DNA of 64,000 nt from Arthrobacter sp. FB24. Its GTDB lineage: Bacteria; Actinomycetota; Actinomycetes; Actinomycetales; Micrococcaceae. Below are positions 17,675 to 26,325 of the stretch, in pieces. Every line of letters starts with the position of its first letter. Position 1 is the first letter of the stretch. The stretch is taken from positions 1,054,001 through 1,118,000 of the forward strand of contig NC_008541.1 in NCBI RefSeq assembly GCF_000196235.1, read 5' to 3'. The translations under genes were made by a program, and so were the position numbers. The notes below the pieces were generated by a model. That model ran no database searches and was not told where the DNA came from. It was given only the letters and a program-made list of their open reading frames with translations.

Positions 17675-20103
17675 GTCGAAATTCTAGTAAGAAAACTGGG
17701 CGGGCCCTTGGTTTTCCCCTCGTTCCGCACTTGTGGGATCCCGAGCCCCACGACTTCCCCGTCGTTTCGGCTTTGAAGCTTATACATTTGGGCGAGCTTT
17801 AGTTCGGCGCTATTGAGAGTGACGCGGAGGCCTTCGACGTCGCCGAGCCAGCCGTGTTGTTCGGCTTCGGCGATGCGCTCTTCGAGGTTGTCGATGATTT
17901 CCTGAAGCCGATCGATTTGGGCTGGGTCGGGTCGGAGGAGCGCGCAGCGCAGGCAGGCGTGTTCATGTTGACAGCCGGTGCCGTAAGCGCGTCCGCAGCT
18001 GCCCAGGCTGAGTTTGCGCTGCACGAAATGAGCTTCGAATTCGTCCCACTCAGCGGCGGTTGGTTCGCGGTATTCCTCGGTGGGCCGAATGACCCGTCGC
18101 TTTTCGATGAAGGTGCGGTGGTGCCGGATGACGTCCCTCGGATAAATCGCCGCGTATCCCTGGGTCGTCGCCAGACTGGCATGCCCCATCAGCACCTGCA
18201 CGATGTGTGGAGGCAAGCCGCTGGCAAGTGCCTCGGTCGCGAAGATGCGACGGAAATCGTGCGGGGTGAACCTCACCTCGGCACCGCTGACCTTGATATG
18301 CGCGCGTCGCGCCAAGTCATTGAGCAGCGTGGAGACGGTGGCCGTCGTCATCACGTTCGGCGGTCCGGCGCCACGGCGGCGGACGAACAGGTGCGGAAGA
18401 GGTGAGCTCAGCACTTTCTCAGCTGAGTCCCATCGCTGTGTCAGGGGTGCACCGCCTGTGTCTTTGGCGATACGAGAAAGCACTCGGTAGAGCACGTGCA
18501 CGAGCTCGGGGCCTGCCACCATCAGACGCTCTGTGTCGGTCTTGCTCGGAGCGAAGTGCAGCAGCGGTATGGTTTCCCCGGTCCCTGGAACCTTATAGGG
18601 CTGGATGCTCATGTGCACCAGCTCGAGGACTTCTTCGATCCGTGCACCGGTGTGTCGAAGTGTCTCAACAAGCGCCCAAGTCCAGAAGGCGTTGTCCTCT
18701 TCAAGTGAAAGGTCCCGGTCCTTTCCATTGCGCCGAATCCGCACATGCGCATATTCACTGCTCTGGAAGACTTCCCAAGCCTCGCCGTCCATGTCGATAG
18801 TTTGGCCGGCGCCGGCCATCTTGGCATCCGCCAGGGTTGCTTCTGCTGCGCGGAGGGCCTGTTCGGCAGCCTCCACCAGACGGGGCAACACGGGAGCCAG
18901 TTCACGGGTGCGCTGTTGCATCGTTGCGATGGTGGCGCGCCGGTGCTTCACGTAACCGCGGGTTTCGGCGAAGGTTACGGGGCTTGGGGCGACCCATTGC
19001 GCCCAGAAGGCATCTTCGAGTGCCCATTGGCTGATGTCGAGATAGAACGCCCGGACGGAGAAGAAGACGCTGTAAACTTCCCGGCGCGGCGAGCCGTCGG
19101 CCTTGACCTTGACTCTGGCTTTCCAACCAGCAGCCTGCTCCGGAGTCAGTGCGAAGCTGCGCTGGTCAGGGTAGTGCTTGATGATGTCGGCGAAGAAGAG
19201 GCCGGCCAGATGCCTGCCCAAGGCACTGAGCGAGGCGTAGTCGAGGCCAGCCGACCGGACTTGAAGATAGCGGATGAGTGGTTCCCGGCAGGGGCCGGTG
19301 ATGCCGTAGTAGTCGACCATCTCATCCACCGTTTTCGGTCCGACGCGGAGCCGTGTGGGCATGGTCCCGGAATCGTTTCTGATCCATCCCAGCCCGTGCA
19401 GCACGGGCCATACGGCGGTCAGCCCGCTGCGGCTGACGTCGATCAGCTTCCCGGGAAGCTGGGTAGTCAGGTCGAGGATGTCTTCGGCTGTGAGCTGGCG
19501 GATCGATTTTCCTGTATGGGCCTGAATGCGACCTAAGGTGAGGATCCCGCTAGTGGCCTGGGCCGGTGAAGCCTTCGCATGAACGAGGGCGTTTTCGAGT
19601 TCAGCTGTGTGGGCGGGATCCCGGAACCGGCTGAGTGCTTTCCAGAAGGCAAAGCGCTGACCCGCGAGCCACCGGTGGGACGGGCGCATGACGTCCAGAG
19701 CCAGCAGCGGTCCCATCGCCGCATTGAGCCCTTCGACCTCGTTGCGATTCTTCGTGTCCTTGCTTGAACCGCCGGCTATTCTGAGCCGCCACGTCAGAGC
19801 GTCATGCCCGACCTGGCCCTCGAACAGCGCCCAGCGGTCCTGCCAGGTTTCACCCGGCAACTGCCTCAAATGACCGAGTAAGCGCCGAATGCGCGCCCTG
19901 TGCTCATGCACCTGCGGCCAGTACGGGCTGCAGTCCTCAAGACAGTTGATGATGTCCTCAATGCTGGCGCTGGTCAGCGGTCCAGAAGGGATGGGCGGCA
20001 GTGCAGGCGGTTGTTGTTCCTGTGGTGGCGGCGTGTGGTCATTCCAGCTTCGTCGTGCGGTCTGGATCTTGTTGATGGGCGGAGTTGTCACTGGTTCCCC
20101 CAA
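17671..20103 (-). CDS. Large tyrosine recombinase with C-terminal cysteine cluster
   Basis: 810 residues, about twice the usual integrase length. The catalytic domain lies at about 475-655: R488 in TGARIEEV, K521, H615 and R618 in PHDFRR, H641 in MGHASL, and a tyrosine at 650 or 654. A long N-terminal half probably holds the core- and arm-binding domains. Beyond the catalytic domain, C703, C711, H713, H715, C717 and C720 form a likely zinc site like that of Tn554 TnpB-type recombinases. The start overlaps the end of the upstream recombinase gene by 16 bases. Such tandem recombinases are usual in RIT- or Tn554-like elements, so I infer a joint role in excision and integration. Confidence 0.9.
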   Translation of the reverse strand: MGEPVTTPPINKIQTARRSWNDHTPPPQEQQPPALPPIPSGPLTSASIEDIINCLEDCSPYWPQVHEHRARIRRLLGHLRQLPGETWQDRWALFEGQVGHDALTWRLRIAGGSSKDTKNRNEVEGLNAAMGPLLALDVMRPSHRWLAGQRFAFWKALSRFRDPAHTAELENALVHAKASPAQATSGILTLGRIQAHTGKSIRQLTAEDILDLTTQLPGKLIDVSRSGLTAVWPVLHGLGWIRNDSGTMPTRLRVGPKTVDEMVDYYGITGPCREPLIRYLQVRSAGLDYASLSALGRHLAGLFFADIIKHYPDQRSFALTPEQAAGWKARVKVKADGSPRREVYSVFFSVRAFYLDISQWALEDAFWAQWVAPSPVTFAETRGYVKHRRATIATMQQRTRELAPVLPRLVEAAEQALRAAEATLADAKMAGAGQTIDMDGEAWEVFQSSEYAHVRIRRNGKDRDLSLEEDNAFWTWALVETLRHTGARIEEVLELVHMSIQPYKVPGTGETIPLLHFAPSKTDTERLMVAGPELVHVLYRVLSRIAKDTGGAPLTQRWDSAEKVLSSPLPHLFVRRRGAGPPNVMTTATVSTLLNDLARRAHIKVSGAEVRFTPHDFRRIFATEALASGLPPHIVQVLMGHASLATTQGYAAIYPRDVIRHHRTFIEKRRVIRPTEEYREPTAAEWDEFEAHFVQRKLSLGSCGRAYGTGCQHEHACLRCALLRPDPAQIDRLQEIIDNLEERIAEAEQHGWLGDVEGLRVTLNSAELKLAQMYKLQSRNDGEVVGLGIPQVRNEGKTKGPPSFLTRIST

Positions 20104-21521
20104 AGCACGCGTAACTCATCAGGGTAATAGGGCTGACCGGCCGGTGAACTGTCAGCGGCAGGGGAAGTCCTGCTGCTCAGCTGGGCCCGGTAATGCTCGA
20201 TGACTTCCTCCATACGTGGAACCGCGTAGACCGTGGTCGTAGTCAGCGACTGGTGCCCCAGCAACTGCTGGACTTCGTGAAGGCCCATCCCGCCCTCGAG
20301 CGCTCGGATCGCGAACGTGTGCCGCAGATCGTGCAGCGTCCAGTTCGAACCGAGCAGGTCGTTGCAGCGTCTCAGGACGGCGCACATGGCTTCGTAGGAC
20401 AGAGGACGGGGCTCGCCCCGCAGCGTGAGCCAAACCGGCTCATCCGGGCCGGCAACGCCTCCTTCGAGCTGATAGAGCCGAAGCCATACGAAAGCATCAG
20501 GAGCAGCGGGTAACCATTGCAGCTGGCCACCTTTGCGGTAAACGCCGATCAGCTGGTCACCCACGTTGACCCTGTCGCCCGTGATCCCGAGCAGCTCGCT
20601 CGCCCGCGCACCGCTGCTGACATAAAACGCCACCAACGCCCGGTCCCTGTTGGACCGCAAACGCCGGAACAGATCGTTGAACTTCCCATCCGGGATTGAT
20701 CTGGGCACCCGGTGCGCCTCGCGCTGACGCAAAGGCTGGCGCCGCACCAGGGCAAACTCCCGCTGAGGATCATGATGCGCATGGGATCGCCCACGACGCA
20801 GCTCGAAAGGATTCACGATAGGCCCCTCTCCCATCCGAAGCTGGAAAGCGTAAAACTCCTTACACACCGTCGTCGTGTGGTTGATCGTCGAGGGCGAGTA
20901 ACGCATTCCGAGATGCCTCTTTCCCGTGACAAGGTTCCGGCTCCCCCGCCGCTGCGGGACGTTACGATTCCCGACGAACTTCTCGGCCTGGCGCGCCCAC
21001 AACACGAAGTCACGCGCTTCAAGGGACGTTGCCTTCTCCCAGCTGACCCCGACAGCCCACAAAAATCGAAGGAACCGAAGCAACGACAATGCATAGCTTC
21101 GTACCGTCTGAGGCGAACGGTCCGTCGCTGCCAGCTCAAGCAGATACTCCGTGGCAGGAGCGAACTCCTCTCCCACCGCGTCGAGGATAACGAACCCCGG
21201 AACACCGGAGCGAGGAATCACCCGCCCGACGTTCGCGACAGTCATTCCCTCCGCTCGATGCCCATCCCAACTGCGATCCGAGAGATCCATGACCAAAGCA
21301 TGACGCTGACAGGGCTCGTCCCAGGTTGGCGACACGCGCGTTAACCATCGACTTAGTCCGGTAAACAGATCGCGGACGAGCTGCTGCATTAGCGGTTCGG
21401 GGTCTTCCGTGACCTCGGAGAGCCGGCGGCGAACCTGTTCCAGGCCCGGCACTGTGAATTCTGTCCTGATCTCTTCCCAGGTCTGATCACTGATCTGTCC
21501 GGACGCCACAGATGAGGGCAT
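20088..21521 (-). CDS. Tyrosine recombinase, first of a tandem pair
   Basis: 477 residues. The N-terminal SAM-like core-binding domain covers about 120-230. Catalytic residues are all visible: R306 in SSGARASE, H397 and R400 in LHDLRHTF, H423 in LGHQSL, and nucleophile Y432. The ATG directly follows the TGA of the small gene at 21522, and the 3' end overlaps the larger recombinase, so all are made from one mRNA. By analogy with Tn554 TnpA/TnpB or RIT elements, the two recombinases probably act on the same DNA ends. No flanking inverted repeats could be identified by eye. Confidence 0.92.
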   Translation of the reverse strand: MPSSVASGQISDQTWEEIRTEFTVPGLEQVRRRLSEVTEDPEPLMQQLVRDLFTGLSRWLTRVSPTWDEPCQRHALVMDLSDRSWDGHRAEGMTVANVGRVIPRSGVPGFVILDAVGEEFAPATEYLLELAATDRSPQTVRSYALSLLRFLRFLWAVGVSWEKATSLEARDFVLWARQAEKFVGNRNVPQRRGSRNLVTGKRHLGMRYSPSTINHTTTVCKEFYAFQLRMGEGPIVNPFELRRGRSHAHHDPQREFALVRRQPLRQREAHRVPRSIPDGKFNDLFRRLRSNRDRALVAFYVSSGARASELLGITGDRVNVGDQLIGVYRKGGQLQWLPAAPDAFVWLRLYQLEGGVAGPDEPVWLTLRGEPRPLSYEAMCAVLRRCNDLLGSNWTLHDLRHTFAIRALEGGMGLHEVQQLLGHQSLTTTTVYAVPRMEEVIEHYRAQLSSRTSPAADSSPAGQPYYPDELRVLWGNQ

Positions 21522-21836
21522 TCAGCAACCGTCATCGATGGACTCCAAGAGCCACTGCGCGGCAAGCGGATCCCGGCGTAGCGTGAAGGTCCGCAGCGCC
21601 GAATTCGAGCTAAGCCGAACCTGCACCCTCCAATGTTCGATGTCCACCACATTCCCGATGCCCACCGGTGCGGATCGTCGGGTGTCCCACCAGGAGTCCC
21701 GGGTGAACCAGTGCACCGGGTCGGCTGCCACAGCCCACACGCGACCATCAAACCGCACCGCCAGGGGAGCGCCGGTCGCGGTGAACCGGACGTCCACCGG
21801 GACGCCCAGGATTGTTTCATTCAGTGTTGCTGTCAC
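21522..21836 (-). CDS. Small unknown protein in the recombinase operon
   Basis: 104 residues, beta-rich with many tryptophans (GRVWAVAADPVHWF, DSWWDTRR). The pattern of short strands with aromatic residues recalls DUF6504-like proteins, but I am not certain of the family. It starts inside the end of the preceding gene (20-base overlap) and its stop abuts the recombinase start. It is placed to be made together with the recombinases and might be an accessory DNA-binding or directionality factor; that is inference only. Confidence 0.6.
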   Translation of the reverse strand: MTATLNETILGVPVDVRFTATGAPLAVRFDGRVWAVAADPVHWFTRDSWWDTRRSAPVGIGNVVDIEHWRVQVRLSSNSALRTFTLRRDPLAAQWLLESIDDGC

Positions 21837-22149
21837 GTTTTACGCGTTCTCCCAGGTTCCTGTCCATCATTTCTTCTCGGCGGGTGACCGCCGAACTCCA
21901 CACCCAAGTCCGGTAGGTCACCGGGCCGTCCTTCCACGTCACTTCCACGGCTTTCGCCGTCCAGGCATACACCTCGCCGTCCACCAGCTCCGCGCAGTTC
22001 GGGAACCGGATCCACGCCTTCACCGGGATCCCGGGGAACCCGTTCTTTGCCGGGAAGTGCTCGAAATCGAGCTCTTCCACAGTCAGCCCGATCGGACCAG
22101 CCCGCCGAGCGTACCGCCTTTGCAGTTCGGAGGCTTGTTCTGGTCCCAT
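21817..22149 (-). CDS. Small unknown protein, first gene of the recombinase operon
   Basis: 110 residues with a basic N-terminal helix (ASELQRRYARRAG) followed by an aromatic-rich beta region (AWIRFPNCAELVDGEVYAWTAKAVEV). Both this and the next gene product have VYAW/VWAV strands and may be distant relatives. It begins the five-gene minus-strand unit (110 aa, 104 aa, two recombinases, 118 aa). The promoter should lie in 22150-22300, but no clear -35/-10 pair is visible. Function unknown. Confidence 0.6.
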   Translation of the reverse strand: MGPEQASELQRRYARRAGPIGLTVEELDFEHFPAKNGFPGIPVKAWIRFPNCAELVDGEVYAWTAKAVEVTWKDGPVTYRTWVWSSAVTRREEMMDRNLGERVKRDSNTE

Positions 22150-22443
22150 AACACAACCTTAGAACATATGCACGAATAGACGCGCCAATAAAATAGCAGC
22201 CTCAACGACCGCTTTGTTGAGTATCGGGGGAGGGTCTGACAAGAACGGGTAGCCAATACTCGCGCCTCGGCGCGGGCCAACGAATATGCTCAGCACCGTG
22301 AGGCGGACACGGCAGCTCCTCAACGTCAGTAGCGCCTGCCACAGCGCCGCGGTCAGGGCCCCGTCCCGTTAGAGATGGGCTTCTCCGCCACGGTCTGCGG
22401 CGCGCCCATCGGAAGTCAGTCCCCACAGCCGACGGAGAGACTC

Positions 22444-23343
22444 ATGAGTATTACCGCCCCACACAACACGAACACCCCCGCCACCCGCCGGTCACTGCGG
22501 ACGCCAGCCGCGGCAGCCGCTTCCCTGCTGGTCCTGGCCACCCTTTCGGCCGGATTCAGTGCGCCCGCACATGCCAACCCCGACCCGATCTCCTTCCAGT
22601 ACACAACTGTCATAGACGCCACGCGCGTAGGCGGCGCCCCAGACACTCCGGTGCGTGTCACCTACACGTTCGACTCGGATCTGCCACCAACCAACGGCGA
22701 CGGAGTTATTTACTCGGCGTACGAACCGATCCATATGATCGTGGAATTGGGTGATGATTGTGCCGCCATGTCCGGTTCAGGGGCAAGCATTGATGTGCTC
22801 AACGGCACCGGAGAACCCCCCTCGGATTCCTATGCCGTCTCCACCGTTGATCCAGCTACTGCCGGTAAGACGCTGGCCGGCCTGCAGATTCAAGCCGTCC
22901 AGTTCGTTCTCGTCGACGACGACACCACCATGTTCTCCGACGTGTCGTTGCCGACGTCGGCGGATTTTGCCGCTTCAGCGGATTTTTCGCAGACCCTTAT
23001 CCAACTGACTGGTGACCGTCGGGGGATTCTTCTGTTCGCAGAGCGCGTCCCCTTCCAGTTCTCCGCGTACGATCCGGCCGGAACGCTTGCGGCACTTCAG
23101 GAGAGCGTGGCGAGCATGCAGTTGAATGCAGGGGTGAAGACGTCGCTGCAGAACAGGCTCACCAAGGTCGCCGGCTACATTGACGGGACGTCATCAAAGA
23201 GCAACGCCAAGGCTGAACAGGAGCTCCGGGGATTCATCGCCCAGGTGCAAGGCCTGAGCGGCAAGGGGCTCACACCCGCGCAAGCTGCCCACCTGATTCA
23301 GCAAGCGACAAGTCTGATTGACCAACTGCCCGCTTGCGCCTGA
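22444..23343 (+). CDS. Secreted protein with C-terminal FIMAH domain
   Basis: 299 residues from the ATG at 22444, which has GGAGAG nine bases upstream; an upstream in-frame start at 22375 lacks support. A long actinobacterial signal peptide runs from a basic stretch (RRSLRTPAAAAAS) through a hydrophobic core to a likely cleavage at AHA-N around residue 45. The middle part is beta-rich. The last 65 residues (from AGVKTSLQNRL to the end of the hydrophobic helix before PACA) match the FIMAH helical module found in cell-surface and enzyme proteins. FIMAH probably mediates attachment. A single gene convergent with the GNAT gene. Confidence 0.8.
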   Translation: MSITAPHNTNTPATRRSLRTPAAAAASLLVLATLSAGFSAPAHANPDPISFQYTTVIDATRVGGAPDTPVRVTYTFDSDLPPTNGDGVIYSAYEPIHMIVELGDDCAAMSGSGASIDVLNGTGEPPSDSYAVSTVDPATAGKTLAGLQIQAVQFVLVDDDTTMFSDVSLPTSADFAASADFSQTLIQLTGDRRGILLFAERVPFQFSAYDPAGTLAALQESVASMQLNAGVKTSLQNRLTKVAGYIDGTSSKSNAKAEQELRGFIAQVQGLSGKGLTPAQAAHLIQQATSLIDQLPACA

Positions 23344-23449
23344 CCATCGGGACCAGACCAACAGAACAACTCAGCGCGGGCCGCGGGCTGACAGGATTTG
23401 CGAAGGAACTGTTGTCGGACAGGGATCAATGAAATTGACCGGTCCGCGG

Positions 23450-23902
23450 TCAGCGCCGAAGGAACAGTGGGGGATAGTCCCTGTCCTGTGCGTGGCGTAC
23501 GTGTTCCCAGCCTAGGGACTGCCAGAAGGCGTCCTCGTTTTCGGGCGGTCTGGCGAAAACGGTCCTGCCGGGATGCTGGCGGCGCAGCAGTTCCATGGCC
23601 TGTGTGCCGAGTCCCTGGCGGCGGCGGCCCTGGGCGACTTCCATGAAGTCGATTTCCAGGCCTTCCGCCGCTTCCGGGACCCCGTAACCGGGGTCGAGCT
23701 CCGGGTGATCGACGACGATCAGGCGGACGACTTCCTGCCCTGCCTTGGTGAAGGTGTAGAACAGGTCAGTGGGGGAGGCTGCGATGATTTCGTGGGCCTG
23801 CCAGCAGGCCTGTTCGAAGTCCTCTGATGCCTCAAACGGTGATAGAACTGCATGCCCGTGCGGGGCCGGCCAGACCTGTCTGATCACCAGTTCGTCGCTC
23901 AC
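23450..23902 (-). CDS. GNAT-family N-acetyltransferase
   Basis: 150 residues. The acetyl-CoA-binding motif RRRQGLGTQAMELLRR lies at about 92-107, and the C-terminal strand pair (FWQSLGWEH) is typical of GNAT enzymes. Substrate unknown. The GTG start overlaps the stop of the preceding gene in a GTGA junction, making it the last of four coupled genes that begin with a P-loop GTPase. GNAT enzymes can act on proteins, tRNA or small molecules, so its part in the operon cannot be fixed from sequence. Confidence 0.85.
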   Translation of the reverse strand: MSDELVIRQVWPAPHGHAVLSPFEASEDFEQACWQAHEIIAASPTDLFYTFTKAGQEVVRLIVVDHPELDPGYGVPEAAEGLEIDFMEVAQGRRRQGLGTQAMELLRRQHPGRTVFARPPENEDAFWQSLGWEHVRHAQDRDYPPLFLRR

Positions 23903-24606
23903 AGGATCAATCTAGCCCCGGCTTGCCCCTGCCTGTCCGGTGCGGGACGTGTTTTCCTGCCCCGGGTCCGGCCAGCGGACCAGCCCGGCACGGCTGCGTC
24001 CAGGGTCTTCTTCTTGGCCGGGTCGAGTTCGCCGCGGCGCAGCTTATACCGCTGGGTGTGTAGCCAGACGCCCAGATCGTGTTCCGTGTCCGTGTCCGGG
24101 CTCTTATGGCGGGGCCAGTCCTGGCCGGCCGCCCGGTACGCGGCCAGCTCGGCCAGCCGCTGCTGCCAGCGCTCCTGGTCGGCGGCCGCGCGCGGGGTCC
24201 CTTGCCAGTCGGGCAGGCACGCCAGCCCGTCCCGGATCTCCGGGGCGAGGCGTCCTTCCGCGGCGTCATGGCGGCGGCGCTGCAGCCATGCGGCCAGCGA
24301 CCGCTCGGCCGCCCCGCCGGCTTTGGAGGACGGGTATCTGCCTCCGGTCCGGACCATGGCGATGAGATCGTTCATCCGCTGCATCGTTTGTACGGTGACC
24401 CGGGCCGCCGGTGCTGCGCCGGCCGCTCCGTCGTGGGCCTCCTGTAATCCCGGGTCCTGGGCCTTGGCCACGGAGAGGTGGTAGGCGACCGTGCTGGCCG
24501 GGACTTTCTCGAGCGCAGCGATCCGTGCACGGGACAGTCCGTTCCGGTACATCAGCACCCACTCAGCATCAGGGGCGCGGCGCTGGCGTCTGCTCGTCAC
24601 GATCAC
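23899..24606 (-). CDS. HTH protein with helicase-associated repeats
   Basis: 235 residues from a GTG. An N-terminal helix-turn-helix-like segment (LSRARIAALEKVPASTVAYHL) is followed by two tandem repeats: ERSLAAWLQRRRHD...LPDW and EHDLGVWLHTQRYK...VPGW. These match the helicase-associated (HA) domain, a small helical nucleic-acid-binding unit common in actinobacterial proteins. No helicase motor is present. The C-terminus is basic. It overlaps both neighbours by 4 bases (GTGA), so it is made in step with the GTPase, the 125-residue protein and the GNAT enzyme. A DNA- or RNA-binding subunit or regulator is the likely role. Confidence 0.8.
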   Translation of the reverse strand: MIVTSRRQRRAPDAEWVLMYRNGLSRARIAALEKVPASTVAYHLSVAKAQDPGLQEAHDGAAGAAPAARVTVQTMQRMNDLIAMVRTGGRYPSSKAGGAAERSLAAWLQRRRHDAAEGRLAPEIRDGLACLPDWQGTPRAAADQERWQQRLAELAAYRAAGQDWPRHKSPDTDTEHDLGVWLHTQRYKLRRGELDPAKKKTLDAAVPGWSAGRTRGRKTRPAPDRQGQAGARLIL

Positions 24607-24980
24607 GAACCGTGGGTGCGTGGCCGGGGTTGTTCCCAGTCACGGGCGAAGTCATCTCTCACGAGAGGCCAGACCAGATGGAAACCGTCGTCTACTGAGC
24701 TGACCCTGCCAGGTAGTGGCGGAAACAGCACGAATTCGTGCGGGATCACTCTGCCTGCCGCATCCCGACGTTTCTCCGGATCTAGAAACCGAAAGGCAAC
24801 CGTGTCTGCGTTTGCTCGGAAGGCTTCCGTTGAGTCCTCGACTCCGGAGAACGCGGCTTCGTAAACCTCAAGCGGGTTCGACCGACCTGCAGTGCGCAGG
24901 AAACGGAAGCCCCAGTTTTTCCCGCGAGTAGCCCAAATGAAGGCAATCTTCTGGTCCGCGGAACTACTCTCGGAGGTCAC
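24603..24980 (-). CDS. Unknown 125-residue protein coupled to the GTPase gene
   Basis: Not recognised. It is soluble, with an N-terminal strand (KIAFIWATRGKNWGFRFL) suggesting an alpha/beta fold, and a C-terminal segment rich in aromatic residues (FHLVWPLVRDDFARDW). GTG start and stop both lie in 4-base GTGA overlaps, upstream with the GTPase and downstream with the HTH/HA gene. Fixed stoichiometry with the GTPase is implied, so a GTPase-associated adaptor is a reasonable guess, but nothing in the sequence proves it. Confidence 0.65.
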   Translation of the reverse strand: MTSESSSADQKIAFIWATRGKNWGFRFLRTAGRSNPLEVYEAAFSGVEDSTEAFRANADTVAFRFLDPEKRRDAAGRVIPHEFVLFPPLPGRVSSVDDGFHLVWPLVRDDFARDWEQPRPRTHGS

Positions 24981-26143
24981 ACGCGGCTCCGCAGCAGGAC
25001 CTTCTCACCATCACCACGGTCCAGCTCCAGCTGGAAACCGGTCAACGTTTCGTTGAGGAAGTCGTGCTTTGCTTTCGCCTCCGCATGCATGTCCAGCAGC
25101 TTGGTCCCCGCGAGATCGAGCACGGTCTGCATAAGGAAAGGGCCTATCAAGGCCACAGCGTTGCCGACCGGGCCAGGAAGTCGGGCTAGGAGAACGACCA
25201 GTCTATCGTTGCCAATGAAATCGGCCACCGGCCTGGCGACGCGCAGCAAATGCTCGGCCACCTTTGCGCCTTTTCGCATTGCGAGGGCCCAGCGCACATA
25301 ACGAGAGAAGGGAAGCATTGCAGCAATCGGCAGGATCAAATCCAATCCCACACGCTTGGTCACCTCAATCTTCTCGGGCTCGAACTGGGCCGAGGAAAGC
25401 AGCACAAAATCGTCCCCCACTGACAACGCTTCAGGAACCTCCACGAACGTTGCAATCACATCTTGCAGTTTGTTCAGCTCTGCTCCGGCTTTCTCTACGA
25501 GCAGGTCCCGGAAATCGATCACATCCATGTCAGGCAGCAGGTCGGCTTTCGACAGTGCCATCAGCCAGATCCGCGGGAACGTCACCAGCGGTTTGCCATC
25601 TTCTAGAAGGTTGTCACGCAGCTTGAGCAGCTGAGTGCTGAGGTTGGTCAGTAGCGCTTTGAGATATCGCTCCTCCTCGCCCGCATTGTCGAGAAGCCGC
25701 TGGCCATCCACCAACACGAGCGCGACATCGGAACCCAGCAGAGCTCGGAACGTGTCGATTCGACGTTCTTCTTCTGCCGGCTCGCTCGGCTCCGTTTCGA
25801 ACCACTCGCCGGGGTAGTCGTGCCACACCAAGCGCAGTTCCTCGGGAGCCTTTCTCCTCGCCTTGGAAGCCGTCCCCGGCTTGCGTTTTATCGAAAACGC
25901 GTAAGCCGTCGCAGCAAACCGATTCTGAATCGGTAGCACAGCTGAATTCTTCATGCCGAGGTAGTTCTGATGCAAACGCCGACCTTGAGCGTTATCGGCT
26001 GCGAGAACGTCAAACTGCTCCGTGCCGGAGAGCAGCTGCTCCACCGCTAATCCGTAGAAAGAGGACAAAAGCACCGTCTTGCCACTCCCGCTCTCGCCGA
26101 ATACGGCAATCTGTTGCTCTCGTGCGACCTTATTCTGCTCCAT
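24977..26143 (-). CDS. P-loop GTPase with C-terminal hydrophobic segment
   Basis: 388 residues. Motifs in order: P-loop GESGSGKT (16-23), switch II-like HDYPGEW with D109 and G112, and a SKAD box (198-201) that matches the (N/T)KxD guanine-specificity motif. This places it in the TRAFAC GTPase class rather than among AAA or ABC ATPases. A hydrophobic stretch at about 315-345 (LARLPGPVGNAVALIGPFLM) could insert into or lie along the membrane. It leads a four-gene operon with GTGA junctions. GTPases of this type are known from proposed conflict systems (GTPase-associated systems), which makes a defence or stress-sensing role possible; that is inference. Confidence 0.8.
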   Translation of the reverse strand: MEQNKVAREQQIAVFGESGSGKTVLLSSFYGLAVEQLLSGTEQFDVLAADNAQGRRLHQNYLGMKNSAVLPIQNRFAATAYAFSIKRKPGTASKARRKAPEELRLVWHDYPGEWFETEPSEPAEEERRIDTFRALLGSDVALVLVDGQRLLDNAGEEERYLKALLTNLSTQLLKLRDNLLEDGKPLVTFPRIWLMALSKADLLPDMDVIDFRDLLVEKAGAELNKLQDVIATFVEVPEALSVGDDFVLLSSAQFEPEKIEVTKRVGLDLILPIAAMLPFSRYVRWALAMRKGAKVAEHLLRVARPVADFIGNDRLVVLLARLPGPVGNAVALIGPFLMQTVLDLAGTKLLDMHAEAKAKHDFLNETLTGFQLELDRGDGEKVLLRSRV

Positions 26144-26325
26144 AGGACGAACTTACGGCACGACCGACTGATAGACGTGTGTGCGTCGTATCCAATGGTG
26201 TGTCGAAATCCATGGGTTACGAGACGTTAGCTCTTGCGGCTCCCATCCATGGAAGGATTGCAAGAATTACTTTCCCGCCAGGGCCAATCCTGCGCGGCGA
26301 GATCAGAATTTCGGGGATGGTGACT

